From PZPK01 sp965230795 (GTDB lineage: Bacteria; Pseudomonadota; Gammaproteobacteria; Pseudomonadales; Oleiphilaceae): a DNA stretch of 64,000 bases. The stretch covers positions 1,984,001-2,048,000 of the forward strand of contig OZ246020.1 in the NCBI GenBank assembly GCA_965230795.1, in the 5' to 3' direction. The notes below the pieces were generated by a model that saw only the letters and a program-made list of their open reading frames with translations, was not told the origin of the DNA and did not search any database. Of this stretch, positions 44,701-54,000 are shown piece after piece. The position numbers and the translations under genes are program-made. How positions within the stretch are numbered: the stretch's first letter is position 1; every line of letters starts with the position of its first letter.

Positions 44701-45840
44701 AATCCGCTTAGCCTAATCGATCCATCCGGGTTTAGTTGGTGGAGCAAAAAAGGAAAGAGAATGTTGGGTAAAGCTTTCTCAGTTTTATTCCCAACGATTG
44801 CTATTTCGACACCTCAAGGACTTAGAGAATTTGGCAGGTTTGCAAGGAAGAACAAGTACGTAGGTGAGGTTGTTCAAGTAGCCGGGTGTGCTGCGGTTAT
44901 AGCTGGTTCGGCTGGTGCCGGTGCTGCTGCATGTGGAGCGATAGCTGCTTCTGTTGCATATGGAGTGACCGATGGTGATTTCCAAGCTGCGGCGCGTGCA
45001 GGGGCAACTGCTTTTGTTATGTCATGGGTTGGCGGTAAGATTGGTGCTCCAAGTGGATTTAATTCCGCTAGCTATGGGAAAGTATTTGCGCATGGTGTAA
45101 TGGGTGGAATCGCTGCAGGCGCAAATGGTGGAGATGTTAGGAGAGGCGCTCTAGCTGGTGCTGCTGGTTCGTCGTTAGGTGGTGTTGCGAAGGGAAGTGC
45201 AGTCGCGGCTGCAATTGTTGGAGGGACTGTATCCAAATTGTCAGGAGGATCTTTTGCAAACGGGGCGGTAACCGGCTCGTTTTCCTGGCTGGTTCGCGAC
45301 GGCAGTGTTAGTGAATTGATTGATGAAATTGTAGGTCGAAATGGTGGGCAGGCTTGGCTCGACCCCTTAGGTACAATGGAGAAAATCAAGGTATGGGTTG
45401 GAAAGATCAATGTTTTGACAACTGATATGGGGATGAATACTCAGGTGAATGACAATAAGTATGGCCATGCCAACCAGATGTCTGTGACACAAAGAGCTTT
45501 CGGGTTGTTGGCGGCTCCCTTTATTGCTTTAGGCGGAGTTGCATATGAAGTTGCTCACCTATTTGTTCCTGGACATACACAACAGGCTCAATATGGAGGG
45601 AGCGGAAGGCAACCCCCGTTCTTTGGAATGACGGATGGCCAGAATCCGATTAATTGGTTGTATGACACTCCTGGTGATTTATTGGGTAATACAATCGGTC
45701 AATTGACTACGATAATGGGTATGGATCAGTTGGAAGCAAACAAAATTGTATTTATGATTCCTGGTCCTGATTATTCAAATGCTAAGAGCGATGCTGATTG
45801 GACTAAGATTGCTTCGCCCGGCGCATTGTACCCCTATTAG
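38785..45840 (+). CDS. Exported SpvB/FG-GAP/YD-repeat (Rhs-type) polymorphic toxin-like protein
   Basis: A 2351-aa protein. Order: signal peptide (1-25); FG-GAP-like Asp-rich loops (GDVNQDGEPDIYY, GDFNGDGLLDHL, DINQDGKDDIL; to about 190); SpvB N-terminal segment (FSYSSGAGNGYLGMGWSV, about 245-265); more FG-GAP loops (DLNGDGFTDLF, DINGDGLPDIL, DLNGDGLTDIL, DFDGDGLSDII; about 490-850); YD repeats (YDSLGR, YDGFGR, YDAAGN, YDERGR, YDSLGR; about 1180-1800); Rhs core (MNGRVYDPVLGRFISADP, near 1935-1955); then about 365 residues after DPSGF. The shell is the known TcB/TcC-Rhs cocoon type that encloses a C-terminal toxin. The tail has a Gly/Ala-rich hydrophobic part and a final domain (GHANQMS, EVAHL, DTPGDLLGNTIGQ) of unknown activity. 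ATG has GGAG six bases upstream. Confidence 0.9.
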   Translation: MRFARYICVYLFSVIGLLLSGSVYADTDLKEDNFEIYIGDVNQDGEPDIYYRAKEKILIIAGDITIPIPFVSEKSFYLSGLDGSLIELTEDVDLENFALIASEILEGDFNGDGLLDHLLIIDSSSPVDQLALNNIIIYGDSGDVPGSTYQFDKLEGYDIEYASFTVKDINQDGKDDILIEDESETVIALAQTNGAFNATRGGVTPGVIVPGAIAGSFDVGKDGSANYSIPIAVPPGGAGMEPKLAFSYSSGAGNGYLGMGWSVTQTSAITTCSTSFIEDGYVEADANLCLDGQRLIEVSTGEYRPANAVSIKVKEIRGGDAFQVYYKSGEVALFGNHDGNTPKAYDSDLGVWYLSEIGDRAGNTRAYSYTHDEANNERYLTHITYPGGIVEYKYNDERSDTMESWKDGIQARVTKRLYRVESRSNGYVYRSYDLSYSESTSGNRSRLDGIVECGADGTCLSPTTFDWSELSNTGFANDVQTPIELNNGWLNNPHYVDLNGDGFTDLFMASGGKFKVRFNNGDGTFGSVINTGISNDQGLDAWQHTFPMDINADGAVEIMVPITIEEGASGLGVIEYVNEAFRLRKLSATNLSNPNSDYYLGLGVSFKKSDHPRVADINGDGLPDILHEYSTGDWAAFINLDGRNFANLDYEGTYIYIEGLNFPHNWTGTTYVEAENASTSFVIDIDADGKQELMYKSGSQWAVMESSFNEVNGWTEFEKRNLGRTVYNPTTVKPVDLNGDGLTDILYKRDSKWAFNINQGGTLGPSVVTTSNYNSNSRVLDYDDDGLSDIVYISSSKWKIKKFVGSETCLISGTGCFQEVTTGQADDAYKDVYNVADFDGDGLSDIITQKDHKYRVFKRKSATTDTLPTYLTKVTNGYGLVTEFEYGQLYDLPANDSYYDKGDDLTFPLRNIFGPIRVVKSTTVVKDEGFTDVVNYNYKQLASHLQGLGSFGFQEITSTTSLTKTVSTYSQDWQNRTQGMLSGQVVSKRATPSDSWKEVSTSDYKYESVVSGTHPLIRHTYLDEKTETAKKLLNGEVYKAVKTEYTPDVEEDGFSLSDDFGEMKQVVVTTTDSDNAAAVTETHTVTTVSDYKAPDTANWIIGRVTDTTVTFEGTNRETKTRKSSWEYYDSGDLAGYLKSETIEPEDDTLTKTTSYTYNSKGLKETVTVSVNDSNFAPRSTTTYYDSLGRYPVEVVNDIGSVLMSYDPLLGLKTSATDINGNTSYQTYDGFGRPKTTTGIDGVTTTTTFYQASANDPSSNYYEPLQESGGSLSLVASLPAEYYVEKQDHNGVWERTFFDRIGNAFETRTLNALGSAVSIRTEYDRYGRTLRQSEPYFQSGGDVFWTTTSEFDALQRPTKLINQEGNESLVAFDGLKTVTTNELGQTKTEVRTVDGKLYEVTDNDGYKVRYGYDAAGNMTSMSDLVELIEEGAENDPSNDITTTIVYDERGRKTSMDDPNKGTWSYTHNAFGELVLQEDAEGRKVCQAYDSLGRMVKRIDDYSGSSAQALNHCAGDPENPQTTTWQYDAAANGFGKLASVAGPDGYHESYEYDSLGRPIKATKIIDGRTYISTTEYDSQSRPRSVTYPSGLEIVNEYNDQGALHTISKADGSEYYWKLNAVDQRGNAIDESMSSGAIKRLKMYTDNRGLLKTIFAEGSINGMSPVLQYNEALYDEIGNVRYREDLVENSSETAFYDSMNRLQHVDRVINGVAQDRESMGYTYNGNISSKWNVSGSYQYGGTCNGVEAGHNAVTQAGGNSYCYDRNGNMLSGAGRSIVWSAFGKPTAFYKGTTEVHFSYGPDRSRIQRIDDKDGSITKTTYVGSYERVEKPSGIVDERHYIGGIVVVNQVTNGEVTTTEENYLLKDNLGSVIATVNQTQLQASPSTYTGERSSFDSWGLRRNADWSSMTLASLYEFKSDVTDRGFTGHEQIDEIGLIHMNGRVYDPVLGRFISADPIIQSPTDLQSLNRFAYVRNNPLSLIDPSGFSWWSKKGKRMLGKAFSVLFPTIAISTPQGLREFGRFARKNKYVGEVVQVAGCAAVIAGSAGAGAAACGAIAASVAYGVTDGDFQAAARAGATAFVMSWVGGKIGAPSGFNSASYGKVFAHGVMGGIAAGANGGDVRRGALAGAAGSSLGGVAKGSAVAAAIVGGTVSKLSGGSFANGAVTGSFSWLVRDGSVSELIDEIVGRNGGQAWLDPLGTMEKIKVWVGKINVLTTDMGMNTQVNDNKYGHANQMSVTQRAFGLLAAPFIALGGVAYEVAHLFVPGHTQQAQYGGSGRQPPFFGMTDGQNPINWLYDTPGDLLGNTIGQLTTIMGMDQLEANKIVFMIPGPDYSNAKSDADWTKIASPGALYPY

Positions 45841-45852
45841 GAGGGTTGAAAG

Positions 45853-46188
45853 TTGAGAGTGTTCGTTTGTTTGATTTTGTCCTTAATAGCATCATGTTCT
45901 ATTTTGGAGTTAGCAAACGACACTCTAAGTGATGAGGAAAGGAGCTTCGTAATAAATGAGACTCGGAAATTAATTTATTCAAGTGAGCTAGAGTTAAGCG
46001 CTGAAGAGCTCGAAAATGTGACCAAAAATGAGCCCAATAGTTTTGGGGTTTACTTTATTCCAAAACCTGTTGCTCAGTACCATTTAGTTTGGGATTTGAG
46101 TTCCAGTAAAAAGGTCATTGTTCATGGGATTGGTGATATCTTTCAACTTGAGGGTGCCAAGATAGAAATTGATGTTCACGCCCAGTAA
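45853..46188 (+). CDS. Small lipoprotein, candidate immunity protein
   Basis: A 111-aa protein starting with TTG 45853, preceded by GGAGGG. It has a lipoprotein signal (LILSLIASC lipobox, Cys near residue 15) and a mature part rich in Glu and Ser, ending in strands (YHLVWDLSSSKKVIVHGIG, AKIEIDVHAQ). No named family. It starts 12 bp after the YD-repeat gene, the place where immunity genes of polymorphic toxins sit. A membrane-anchored periplasmic immunity protein would suit a toxin acting in the envelope; this role is inference. Confidence 0.65.
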   Translation: MRVFVCLILSLIASCSILELANDTLSDEERSFVINETRKLIYSSELELSAEELENVTKNEPNSFGVYFIPKPVAQYHLVWDLSSSKKVIVHGIGDIFQLEGAKIEIDVHAQ

Positions 46189-46568
46189 GTGATTTGTTTC
46201 ATATGAGAGATGACTGCTTATTGCTTAGTGTTCTTACTTCACTATAAATTATATTCCGGCGATAAACGTGTATTGCATAATTAAACGGTTCAAAGCCCTA
46301 ATAGATAGCCATAAAAATAGGTATTAGAGACGCTCGAATTCTGGTTTTACGGTAACTACGAGATGGAACTAGAAGTCACGTTTGAGATAAAGCGAGTGTT
46401 TTTTCCGATTGGTTGTGGATATTTGTACAAACGATTGGCTTTCCGCTGACCTCCACCCCTGTTTAGAAAAACAAAAGGGGTCGGTGACAAATGAGAATTG
46501 TTATCGCCAGTGGAAGAACAAAAGGGGTCGGTGACAAATGAGAATTGTTATAGAGATCTAGAGATCAA
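46189..46568. other. Non-coding stretch with solitary IS end and direct repeats
   Basis: About 380 bp without a supported gene. At 46447-46468 it holds a second copy of the IS terminal sequence (TGACCTCCACCCC-TGTTTAGAA, three differences from the true end at 46570). Then a perfect 35-bp direct repeat occurs at 46470-46504 and 46517-46551, containing AAAAGGGGTCGGTGACAAAT. The 122-bp spacing between the two IS ends suggests earlier insertion or nested elements. Confidence 0.7.
46470..46551. repeat. 35-bp direct repeat, two copies
   Basis: Identical copies at 46470-46504 and 46517-46551, 12 bp apart. The AAAGGGGTC-type core resembles repeats associated with REP-type or IS200-type elements in gammaproteobacteria, which is a weak inference. 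Confidence 0.8.
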
Positions 46569-46614
46569 GTGACCTCCACCCCGGCTTAGAACCACTCTTT
46601 GGATGAAATTTCCA

Positions 46615-47433
46615 TCATGCTGCCTTCGCTGCAAATACTGCCGGAGGCATAAAATTTAGAGCGCTATGTGGTCGCTCATGGTTGTAATGGTGTCGCCACT
46701 CATCGATGATTTCTTTCGCTTCGTCCAAGCTCCGAAACCAATGCCTGTTGAGACACTCGTTTCTAAATTTTCCGTTCAAGCTTTCTACAAACGCATTTTG
46801 CGTTGGCTTTCCTGGCTGGATAAATGCCAGCTTTACCCCTGATTCTTTCTGCCAGAAGAACATCGCCTTGCAGGTAAACTCGGTTCCGTTATCACACGTG
46901 ATTTGGTCCGGTGCTGCACGTTGGTCGATGAGCTGATCAAGGAACCTGGCAACCTGCTGGCCAGAAATCGAGTACGCTGTCAGCTGACCAATGAGTTCCT
47001 TTGAATAATCGTCTTTTACATTCAGCACGCGAAACCTTCGCCCGTTGCTAAGCTGGTCTGAAACAAAATCCATCGACCAGCGGACATTAGGGTAAATCGG
47101 TACCATGATAGGCTGTCGTGGTCGTTTCAGCTTCTTTCGCTTCCGAATACGCAACTGGAGACTCTCTTCCCTATAAAGACGGTAGGTGCGCTTCTCGTTG
47201 ATGACGAGTCCTTCGTTCCTGAGCATGCCATGCAGCATCTCATAACCGAGTCCCTGATGTTTGCCTGCAAGCTCAATCAAACGTGCTCTGAGCGCTTGAT
47301 CCGTCCGCGGTATCGGGTTATAGCGATAGGCTGTTCGGCTAATACTCGCAAGCCAACAAGCGCGCCGCTCGCTCAGTCGATGTACCGAGACCAGATGAGT
47401 CGCAATGCCTTTACGGCTCGCAGGCTTTACCAC
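46615..47433 (-). CDS. IS3-family transposase OrfB (DDE integrase)
   Basis: A 272-aa frame with HTH_21 region (RTDQALRARLIELAGKHQG), then the DDE catalytic core: Asp in VRWSMDFVSD, Asp in ITCDNGTEF and Glu in AFVESLNGKFRNECL. It overlaps orfA by 7 bp and begins in the A6G region, so it is probably made as an OrfAB fusion by -1 frameshifting. All three acidic residues are present, so it may be active. Confidence 0.92.
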   Translation of the reverse strand: MVKPASRKGIATHLVSVHRLSERRACWLASISRTAYRYNPIPRTDQALRARLIELAGKHQGLGYEMLHGMLRNEGLVINEKRTYRLYREESLQLRIRKRKKLKRPRQPIMVPIYPNVRWSMDFVSDQLSNGRRFRVLNVKDDYSKELIGQLTAYSISGQQVARFLDQLIDQRAAPDQITCDNGTEFTCKAMFFWQKESGVKLAFIQPGKPTQNAFVESLNGKFRNECLNRHWFRSLDEAKEIIDEWRHHYNHERPHSALNFMPPAVFAAKAA

Positions 47434-47693
47434 TTTTTTGAGAGCACATCTTTCATGGCCTCGTTCTCTAGGAGCTTCTCCGCGAGCAGTTTCTTGAGCT
47501 TGTTATTCTCCGTTTCCAGCTCTTTTAATCGCTTGGCTTCGTTCACTTCCAGGCCGGCATACTTGGACCGCCAGTTGTAAAACGTGCCCGTGGAGATATT
47601 CATACGGCGGCATATGTCGTCAACTTTTACGCCCGACTCATGCTCTTTGATCGCACCAATGATCTGTTCTTCTGTGTAACGCTTTTTCTTCAT
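47427..47693 (-). CDS. IS3-family transposase OrfA
   Basis: An 88-aa helix-turn-helix protein (RYTEEQIIGAIKEHESGVKV, MNISTGTFYNWRSKY) with a C-terminal leucine-zipper-like stretch (LKELETENNKLKKLLAEKL). The frame ends SKKW, just after an AAAAAAG slippery heptamer (47433-47439) typical for IS3 -1 frameshifting. Confidence 0.92.
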   Translation of the reverse strand: MKKKRYTEEQIIGAIKEHESGVKVDDICRRMNISTGTFYNWRSKYAGLEVNEAKRLKELETENNKLKKLLAEKLLENEAMKDVLSKKW

Positions 47694-47768
47694 ATTGAGA
47701 TTTCCTTTTGGCTAAAGTAACCGGAAATCTCATCCATGTCATGGTTCTATTTTTCGGGGGGAGGTCAC

Positions 47769-48069
47769 CCGTAGTTCTGTTATGTCGTACTCCGGTAGAA
47801 ATAGTAATCCAACTGTATTAGCGCTCATGTTCAAGTCTTTTACAGACATCTAAGTTATCAGATGTGTAAAAGACGCTGACACTTATGTGAATTTGTGAAA
47901 AATTACTTTGACGGCATTCTCAACTTTAACTGAATCTGGTTTTCGAAGTAGGAATCTAGAGCTACGATTTCCCGCCGTTCATTACAAAAAATATAAGAAC
48001 TGGGCATTTGATAACTAATTAATACAAACAAAACATCGATCAAAAATCGCTGAAGTAGGGAGTCGCAAC
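47769..48069 (+). promoter_or_regulatory. Leader region of the adhesin gene with a stem-loop
   Basis: About 300 bp without a gene. A stem-loop with arms GTCTTTTACA-g-ACATCT (47835-47851) and AGATGTGTAAAAGAC (47860-47874) has 15 paired bases with a 2-nt bulge. It could be an operator (dyad) or a leader hairpin controlling the adhesin. AT-rich sequence around 47985-48050 probably holds the promoter. GGGAG precedes ATG 48070. Confidence 0.5.
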
Positions 48070-51000
48070 ATGTCGGAACAAACCATTAACGGAAACCAGA
48101 GAAGCAATATCATCATTTCTGGCGCTAGCGATGATGAAATAAATGCTGGTGGTGGTAACGATCTAGTTATCAGTGGTGCAGGGGATGACACTATCAATGG
48201 TGGTGCTGGTTGCGACATTATCATTTCGGGTAGTGGTGATGACACCCTCAACGGTGGTTCCGGGAACGATATTCTGATCAGTGGATCTGGCGACGACACT
48301 GTCAATGGTGGTTCCGGTAACGATATCCTGATTACAGGAAGCGGTGATGACACCGTTAGCGGTGGCAGTGGAGCAGATCTGATTATTACTGAAGACGGCA
48401 ACGATGTTGTCTCGGGTGGCGGTGGTAACGATAACATCGATACCGGGGCTGGCGACGATTCAGCATCAGGCGGGTCTGGTGACGATATAATTTCTACAGG
48501 TGACGGCAACGATTACGCGGAAGGTAACGGAGGCAACGATACAATCATCACCGGTTCCGGTGATGATACCGCTCTCGGAAATGGGGGGCATGACGTTATT
48601 ATCACGGGCTCCGGAAATGACACTATTGAGGGTAATGGTGGCAATGACATTATCCTTAGTGGTAGCGGTAATGATGTCGTCGATGGTGGTGCTGGACATG
48701 ACGTAATTTTGGCTGGAAGTGGTCATGATCAAGTTGAGGGTGGTCTCGGTGATGACGTCATTTTAGGTGGTTACGGGGACGATACGATTTCCGGGGATGA
48801 GGGTAATGACTGGATTCACGCCGGTGCAGACAATGATGTAGTTGACGGCGGTACCGGTTCGGATTACATCGATGGTGGTTGGGGGCAGGATGTTGCCTTG
48901 TTTTCCGGTAATGCTTCGGACTATCAGATAGTTCAGATTTCTTCCTGTGAGTACGAAGTAACTCATATGGCGACAGGCGACATTGATTTTGTGCGAAATG
49001 TTGAAATATTTCGTTTTAATGATGGAGACATCGATCCATCCAATCCGCAGATCAATACGCCTCCGACCGCCAACAATGATGTTGCGATCAATGACGAAGA
49101 TACCTCGGTCACCATCGATGTGCTGGCGAACGACAGTGATCTGGACGGCGACAGCCTGACTGTCACCACCGCAACCGCGGCGAATGGATCGGTCACGATC
49201 AATGCGGATGGCACGCTGGACTATACGCCGAATGCGAACTTCAACGGCACTGACACAATCAGTTATTCAATCAGCGATGGCAATGGTGGCACCGCGACGG
49301 CAACCGTAGACGTGACGGTGAATGCCGTGAACGACGGTCCGGTTGCCCAGGATGATGCGATTTCGACGGATGAAGATACCGCCGTCACCATCGATGTGCT
49401 GGCCAATGATTCGGATCTGGATGGCGACAGCCTGACTGTCTCCTCAGCGATCGCGGCGAATGGGTCGGTTACCATCAATGCCGACGGCACCCTGGAGTAC
49501 ACGCCCAATGCCAACTTCAACGGCACCGATACCATCAGCTATGCAATCAGTGATGGCAATGGCGGCACCGCCACGGCCGAAGTGACCGTGACGGTGAATG
49601 CCGTGAACGATGGCCCGGTTGCCCAGGATGACAGCGTTAGCACTGACGAAGACATGGTCGTGACGATTGATGTGCTGGCCAATGATTCCGATCTGGACGG
49701 CGATAGCTTAAGCGTTACATCCGCCTCGGCGGAGAATGGTTCGGTGACCATCAATGCCGATGGCATGCTGGACTATACGCCGAATGCGAACTTCAACGGC
49801 ACTGACACAATCAGTTATTCAATCAGCGATGGCAACGGTGGCACCGCGACGGCAACCGTAGACGTGACGGTGAATGCCGTGAACGACGGTCCGGTTGCCC
49901 AGGATGATGCGATTTCGACGGATGAAGATACCTCGGTCACGATTGATGTGCTGGCGAACGATTCCGATCTGGACGGTGACACCTTAAGCGTTACATCCGC
50001 CTCGGCGGCCAACGGTTCGGTCACCATCAATGCGGATGGCACGCTGGACTATACGCCCAATGCCAACTTCAACGGCACCGATACCGTCACGTACGAAATT
50101 GCTGATGGCAATGGTGGCACAGCCACGGCCGAAGTGACCGTGACGGTCAATGCGGTGAACGATGGCCCGGTGGCGCAGGACGATGCGATCACAACCGATG
50201 AAGACACCGTGGTGACGATCGACGTCCTGGCCAATGATTCCGATCTGGATGGGGATGCATTAAGCGTCACTGCTGCTTCCGCAACCAACGGTTCCGTCAC
50301 GATCAATGCGGATGGCACCCTGGACTATACGCCGAATGTGAACTTCAACGGCACCGATACCGTCACGTACGAAATTGCTGACGGCAATGGTGGCACCGCG
50401 ACGGCAACCGTAGACGTGACGGTGAATGCCGTGAACGACGGTCCGGTTGCCCAGGATGATGCGATTTCGACGGATGAAGATACCTCGGTCACGATTGATG
50501 TGCTGGCGAACGATTCCGATCTGGACGGTGACACCTTAAGCGTTACATCCGCCTCGGCGGCCAACGGTTCGGTCACCATCAATGCGGATGGCACGCTGGA
50601 CTATACGCCCAATGCCAACTTCAACGGCACCGATACCGTCACGTACGAAATTGCTGATGGCAATGGTGGCACAGCCACGGCCGAAGTGACCGTGACGGTC
50701 AATGCGGTCAACGATGGCCCGGTTGCTCAGGACGACAGTGTTAGTACCAATGAAGATGAATCAGTCACGATTGATGTGCTGGCGAACGACAGTGATCTGG
50801 ATGGGGATGCATTAAGCGTCACTGCTGCTTCCGCAACCAACGGTTCCGTCACCATCAATGCGGATGGAACGCTGGAGTACACGCCCAATGCCAACTTCAA
50901 CGGCAGCGACACCATCAGCTACGAAATCAGCGATGGTAATGGTGGTACAGCCACGGCCGAAGTGACGGTCACGGTGAATGCCGTGAACGATGGCCCGGTT

Positions 51001-54000
51001 GCCCAAGACGATGCCGTCGAGACCAATGAAGATACCGCCGTCACGATCGATGTGCTGGCGAATGATTCCGATCTGGATGGGGATACCTTAAGCGTTACAT
51101 CCGCCTCGGCGGCCAACGGTTCGGTCACGATCAATGCCGACGGCACCCTGGACTATACGCCGAATGCGAACTTCAACGGCACTGACACAATCAGTTATTC
51201 AATCAGCGATGGCAACGGCGGCACCGCCACGGCGGAAGTGACGGTCACGGTCAATGCGGTCAACGATGGCCCGGTTGCCCAAGACGATGCCGTCGAGACC
51301 AATGAAGACACCGCCGTCACCATCGATGTGCTGGCCAATGACTCGGATCTGGATGGCGACAGCCTGACTGTCTCCTCAGCGACAGCCGCCAATGGTGTGG
51401 TCACCATCAATGCGGATGGCACGCTGGACTATACGCCGAATGCGAACTTTAACGGCACTGACACCATCAGCTACGAAATCAGCGATGGCAATGGCGGCAC
51501 CGCCACGGCGGAAGTGACCGTGACGGTGAATGCCGTGAACGATGGTCCGGTAGCGCAGGACGATGCCGTGAGCACCGACGAAGACATGGCCGTGACGATT
51601 GATGTGCTGGCCAATGACTCGGATCTGGATGGCGACAGCCTGACTGTCTCCTCAGCGACAGCCGCCAATGGTGTGGTCACCATCAATGCCGACGGCACGC
51701 TGGACTATACGCCCAATGCCAACTTCAACGGCACCGATACCGTCACGTACGAAATTGCTGACGGTAATGGTGGCACTGCCACGGCCGAAGTGACCGTGAC
51801 GGTGAATGCCGTGAACGACGGTCCGGTTGCCCAGGATGATGCGATTTCGACGGATGAAGACACCGCCGTCACCATCGATGTGCTGGCCAATGACTCGGAT
51901 CTGGATGGCGACAGCCTGACTGTCTCCTCAGCGACAGCCGCCAATGGTGTGGTCACCATCAATGCGGATGGCACGCTGGACTATACGCCCAATGCCAACT
52001 TCAACGGCACCGATACCGTCACGTACGAAATTGCTGACGGCAATGGTGGCACCGCGACGGCAACCGTAGACGTGACGGTCAATGCCGTGAACGATGGCCC
52101 GGTTGCGCAAGACGATGCCGTCGAGACCAATGAAGATACCGCCGTCACTATCGATGTGCTGGCGAATGATTCCGATCTGGATGGCGACAGCTTGACTGTC
52201 ACCACCGCAACCGCGGCGAATGGATCGGTCACCATCAATGCCGACGGCACGCTGGACTATACGCCGAATACCAACTTCAACGGCAGCGACACCATCAGCT
52301 ACGAAATCAGCGATGGCAACGGCGGCACTGCCACGGCAGAAGTGACGGTCACGGTCAATGCGGTCAACGACGGTCCCGTCGCTCAGGATGACAGCGTTAG
52401 CACTGACGAAGATACCTCGGTCACCATCGATGTCCTGGCCAATGATTCCGATCTGGATGGCGACAGCTTGACTGTCACCACCGCAACCGCGGCGAATGGG
52501 TCGGTTACCATCAATGCGGATGGCACGCTGGAGTACACGCCCAATGCCAACTTCAACGGCACCGATACCGTCACGTACGAAATTGCTGATGGCAATGGTG
52601 GCACAGCCACGGCCGAAGTGACCGTGACGGTCAATGCGGTGAACGATGGCCCGGTGGCGCAGGACGATGCGATCACAACCGATGAAGACACCGTGGTGAC
52701 GATCGACGTCCTGGCCAATGATTCCGATCTGGACGGCGATAACTTAAGCGTTACATCCGCCTCGGCGGAGAATGGTTCGGTCACCATCAATGCCGATGGC
52801 ACGCTGGACTATACGCCCAATGCCAACTTCAACGGCAGCGACACGATCAGTTATGCAATCAGCGATGGGCAAGGTGGGACAAGCACCGCTTCGACGATCG
52901 TGGACGTTATTCCCGTCAACGATTCGCCAGTGGTCGTTGGCGAAACGAGCTCAACGAATCAGGAAACTCCCATTACTATCGATGTGTTAAGCAATGATAG
53001 TGATATTGAGGGTGACGAGTTATACGTGCAAAGTGCGACGGCAAGCAATGGCGATGTCGTGGTAAATGGTGATGGGACCGTAATTTATACGCCTGATGTG
53101 GGCTACTTTGGATCAGATACCATTACCTACTCGGTAAATGATGGCAATGGTGGAGTTACTCTGGGAAGTGTTGAGGTCACCGTCATCGAAGGCTTACCAA
53201 ACAACGCTCCAGTGGCTAATGATGACTTGCTGGAAGCGGAAGCTGGGACGGAAAGTTATGTAGCCAACGTGTTCTTTACCTATGAAGACGGCTTTGTGGA
53301 CGAGCGAATTGTGGTCAACGATACGGATGCAGATGGTGACAGTCTGAGTGTGGTATCGGTCAATGGCGAAGCGCTGGTTAATGGCACGGTGACGGTGACC
53401 GGATCAAACGGTGGGGAATTCACGGTACTGACGAATGGACGGGTGTATCTGGATGCGACGACCGGTTTTGAGTCTTTAGCGCCGGGAGAGACGACGGAGA
53501 CCAGCGTCAGTTACACGATTACCGACGGCAATGGTGGGTATGATACGGCGAATGTCATTGTGACCGTACGAGGTCCGTTTGAAGATATTGCTGCAGAAGA
53601 TGATGCTTACACGGTCTCGGAAGATCAGGGCGTATTGAGTCTCGATCTTTTAGCCAATGACACTGATGCGGTCAATGGTGAAGCCGTGACGGTGAGTGCA
53701 GTGGATGGCAATGCCTCAGGTGTTGGGGTAGCGGTTGCCGGCAGTGCTGGCGGTGTATTTACCATCAACGCGAATGGCAGCGCGAGCTTTGATACCAACG
53801 GTGACTTTGCCTATCTGACTGATGGTGAGAGTGCTGTCAGTTCAGTGACCTATACCATCGAAGATGCAGACGGCGTCACGGCGACAGCCACAGTGAATGT
53901 GACCATAAATGGCAGCAACGATGCCCCGGAAGCCGCGGATGACAGTGCGCTGGTGATTTCGGGTAGCAATGAGGTATTGCCGACGAATCTGTTGACGAAT

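Larger units (their letters stand above)
46569..47768 (-). mobile_element. IS3-family insertion sequence, about 1.2 kb, intact
   Basis: Bounded by long imperfect inverted repeats: left 46569-46613 and right 47723-47768, both beginning GTGACCTCC and sharing TAGAACCA and TGGATGA-ATTTCC. It contains two overlapping frames (orfA, orfB) with a programmed-frameshift signal. The OrfA sequence and size fit the IS407-like part of the IS3 family. No clear target duplication is visible in the flanks (AAG on the left, CCC on the right). Confidence 0.92.

Noticed and set aside
46566..47771. Target-site duplication of the IS
   Set aside because: Flanking bases (AAG on the left, CCC on the right, or shifted by one) do not match.
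34056..48069. Integrase or phage genes that would prove island mobility
   Set aside because: None found; only IS3 transposase frames are present, so a phage or ICE origin is not supported.
48070..48900. Short-period repeats that might suggest a CRISPR array
   Set aside because: The repeats are in-frame 54-bp RTX codons with no unique spacers.
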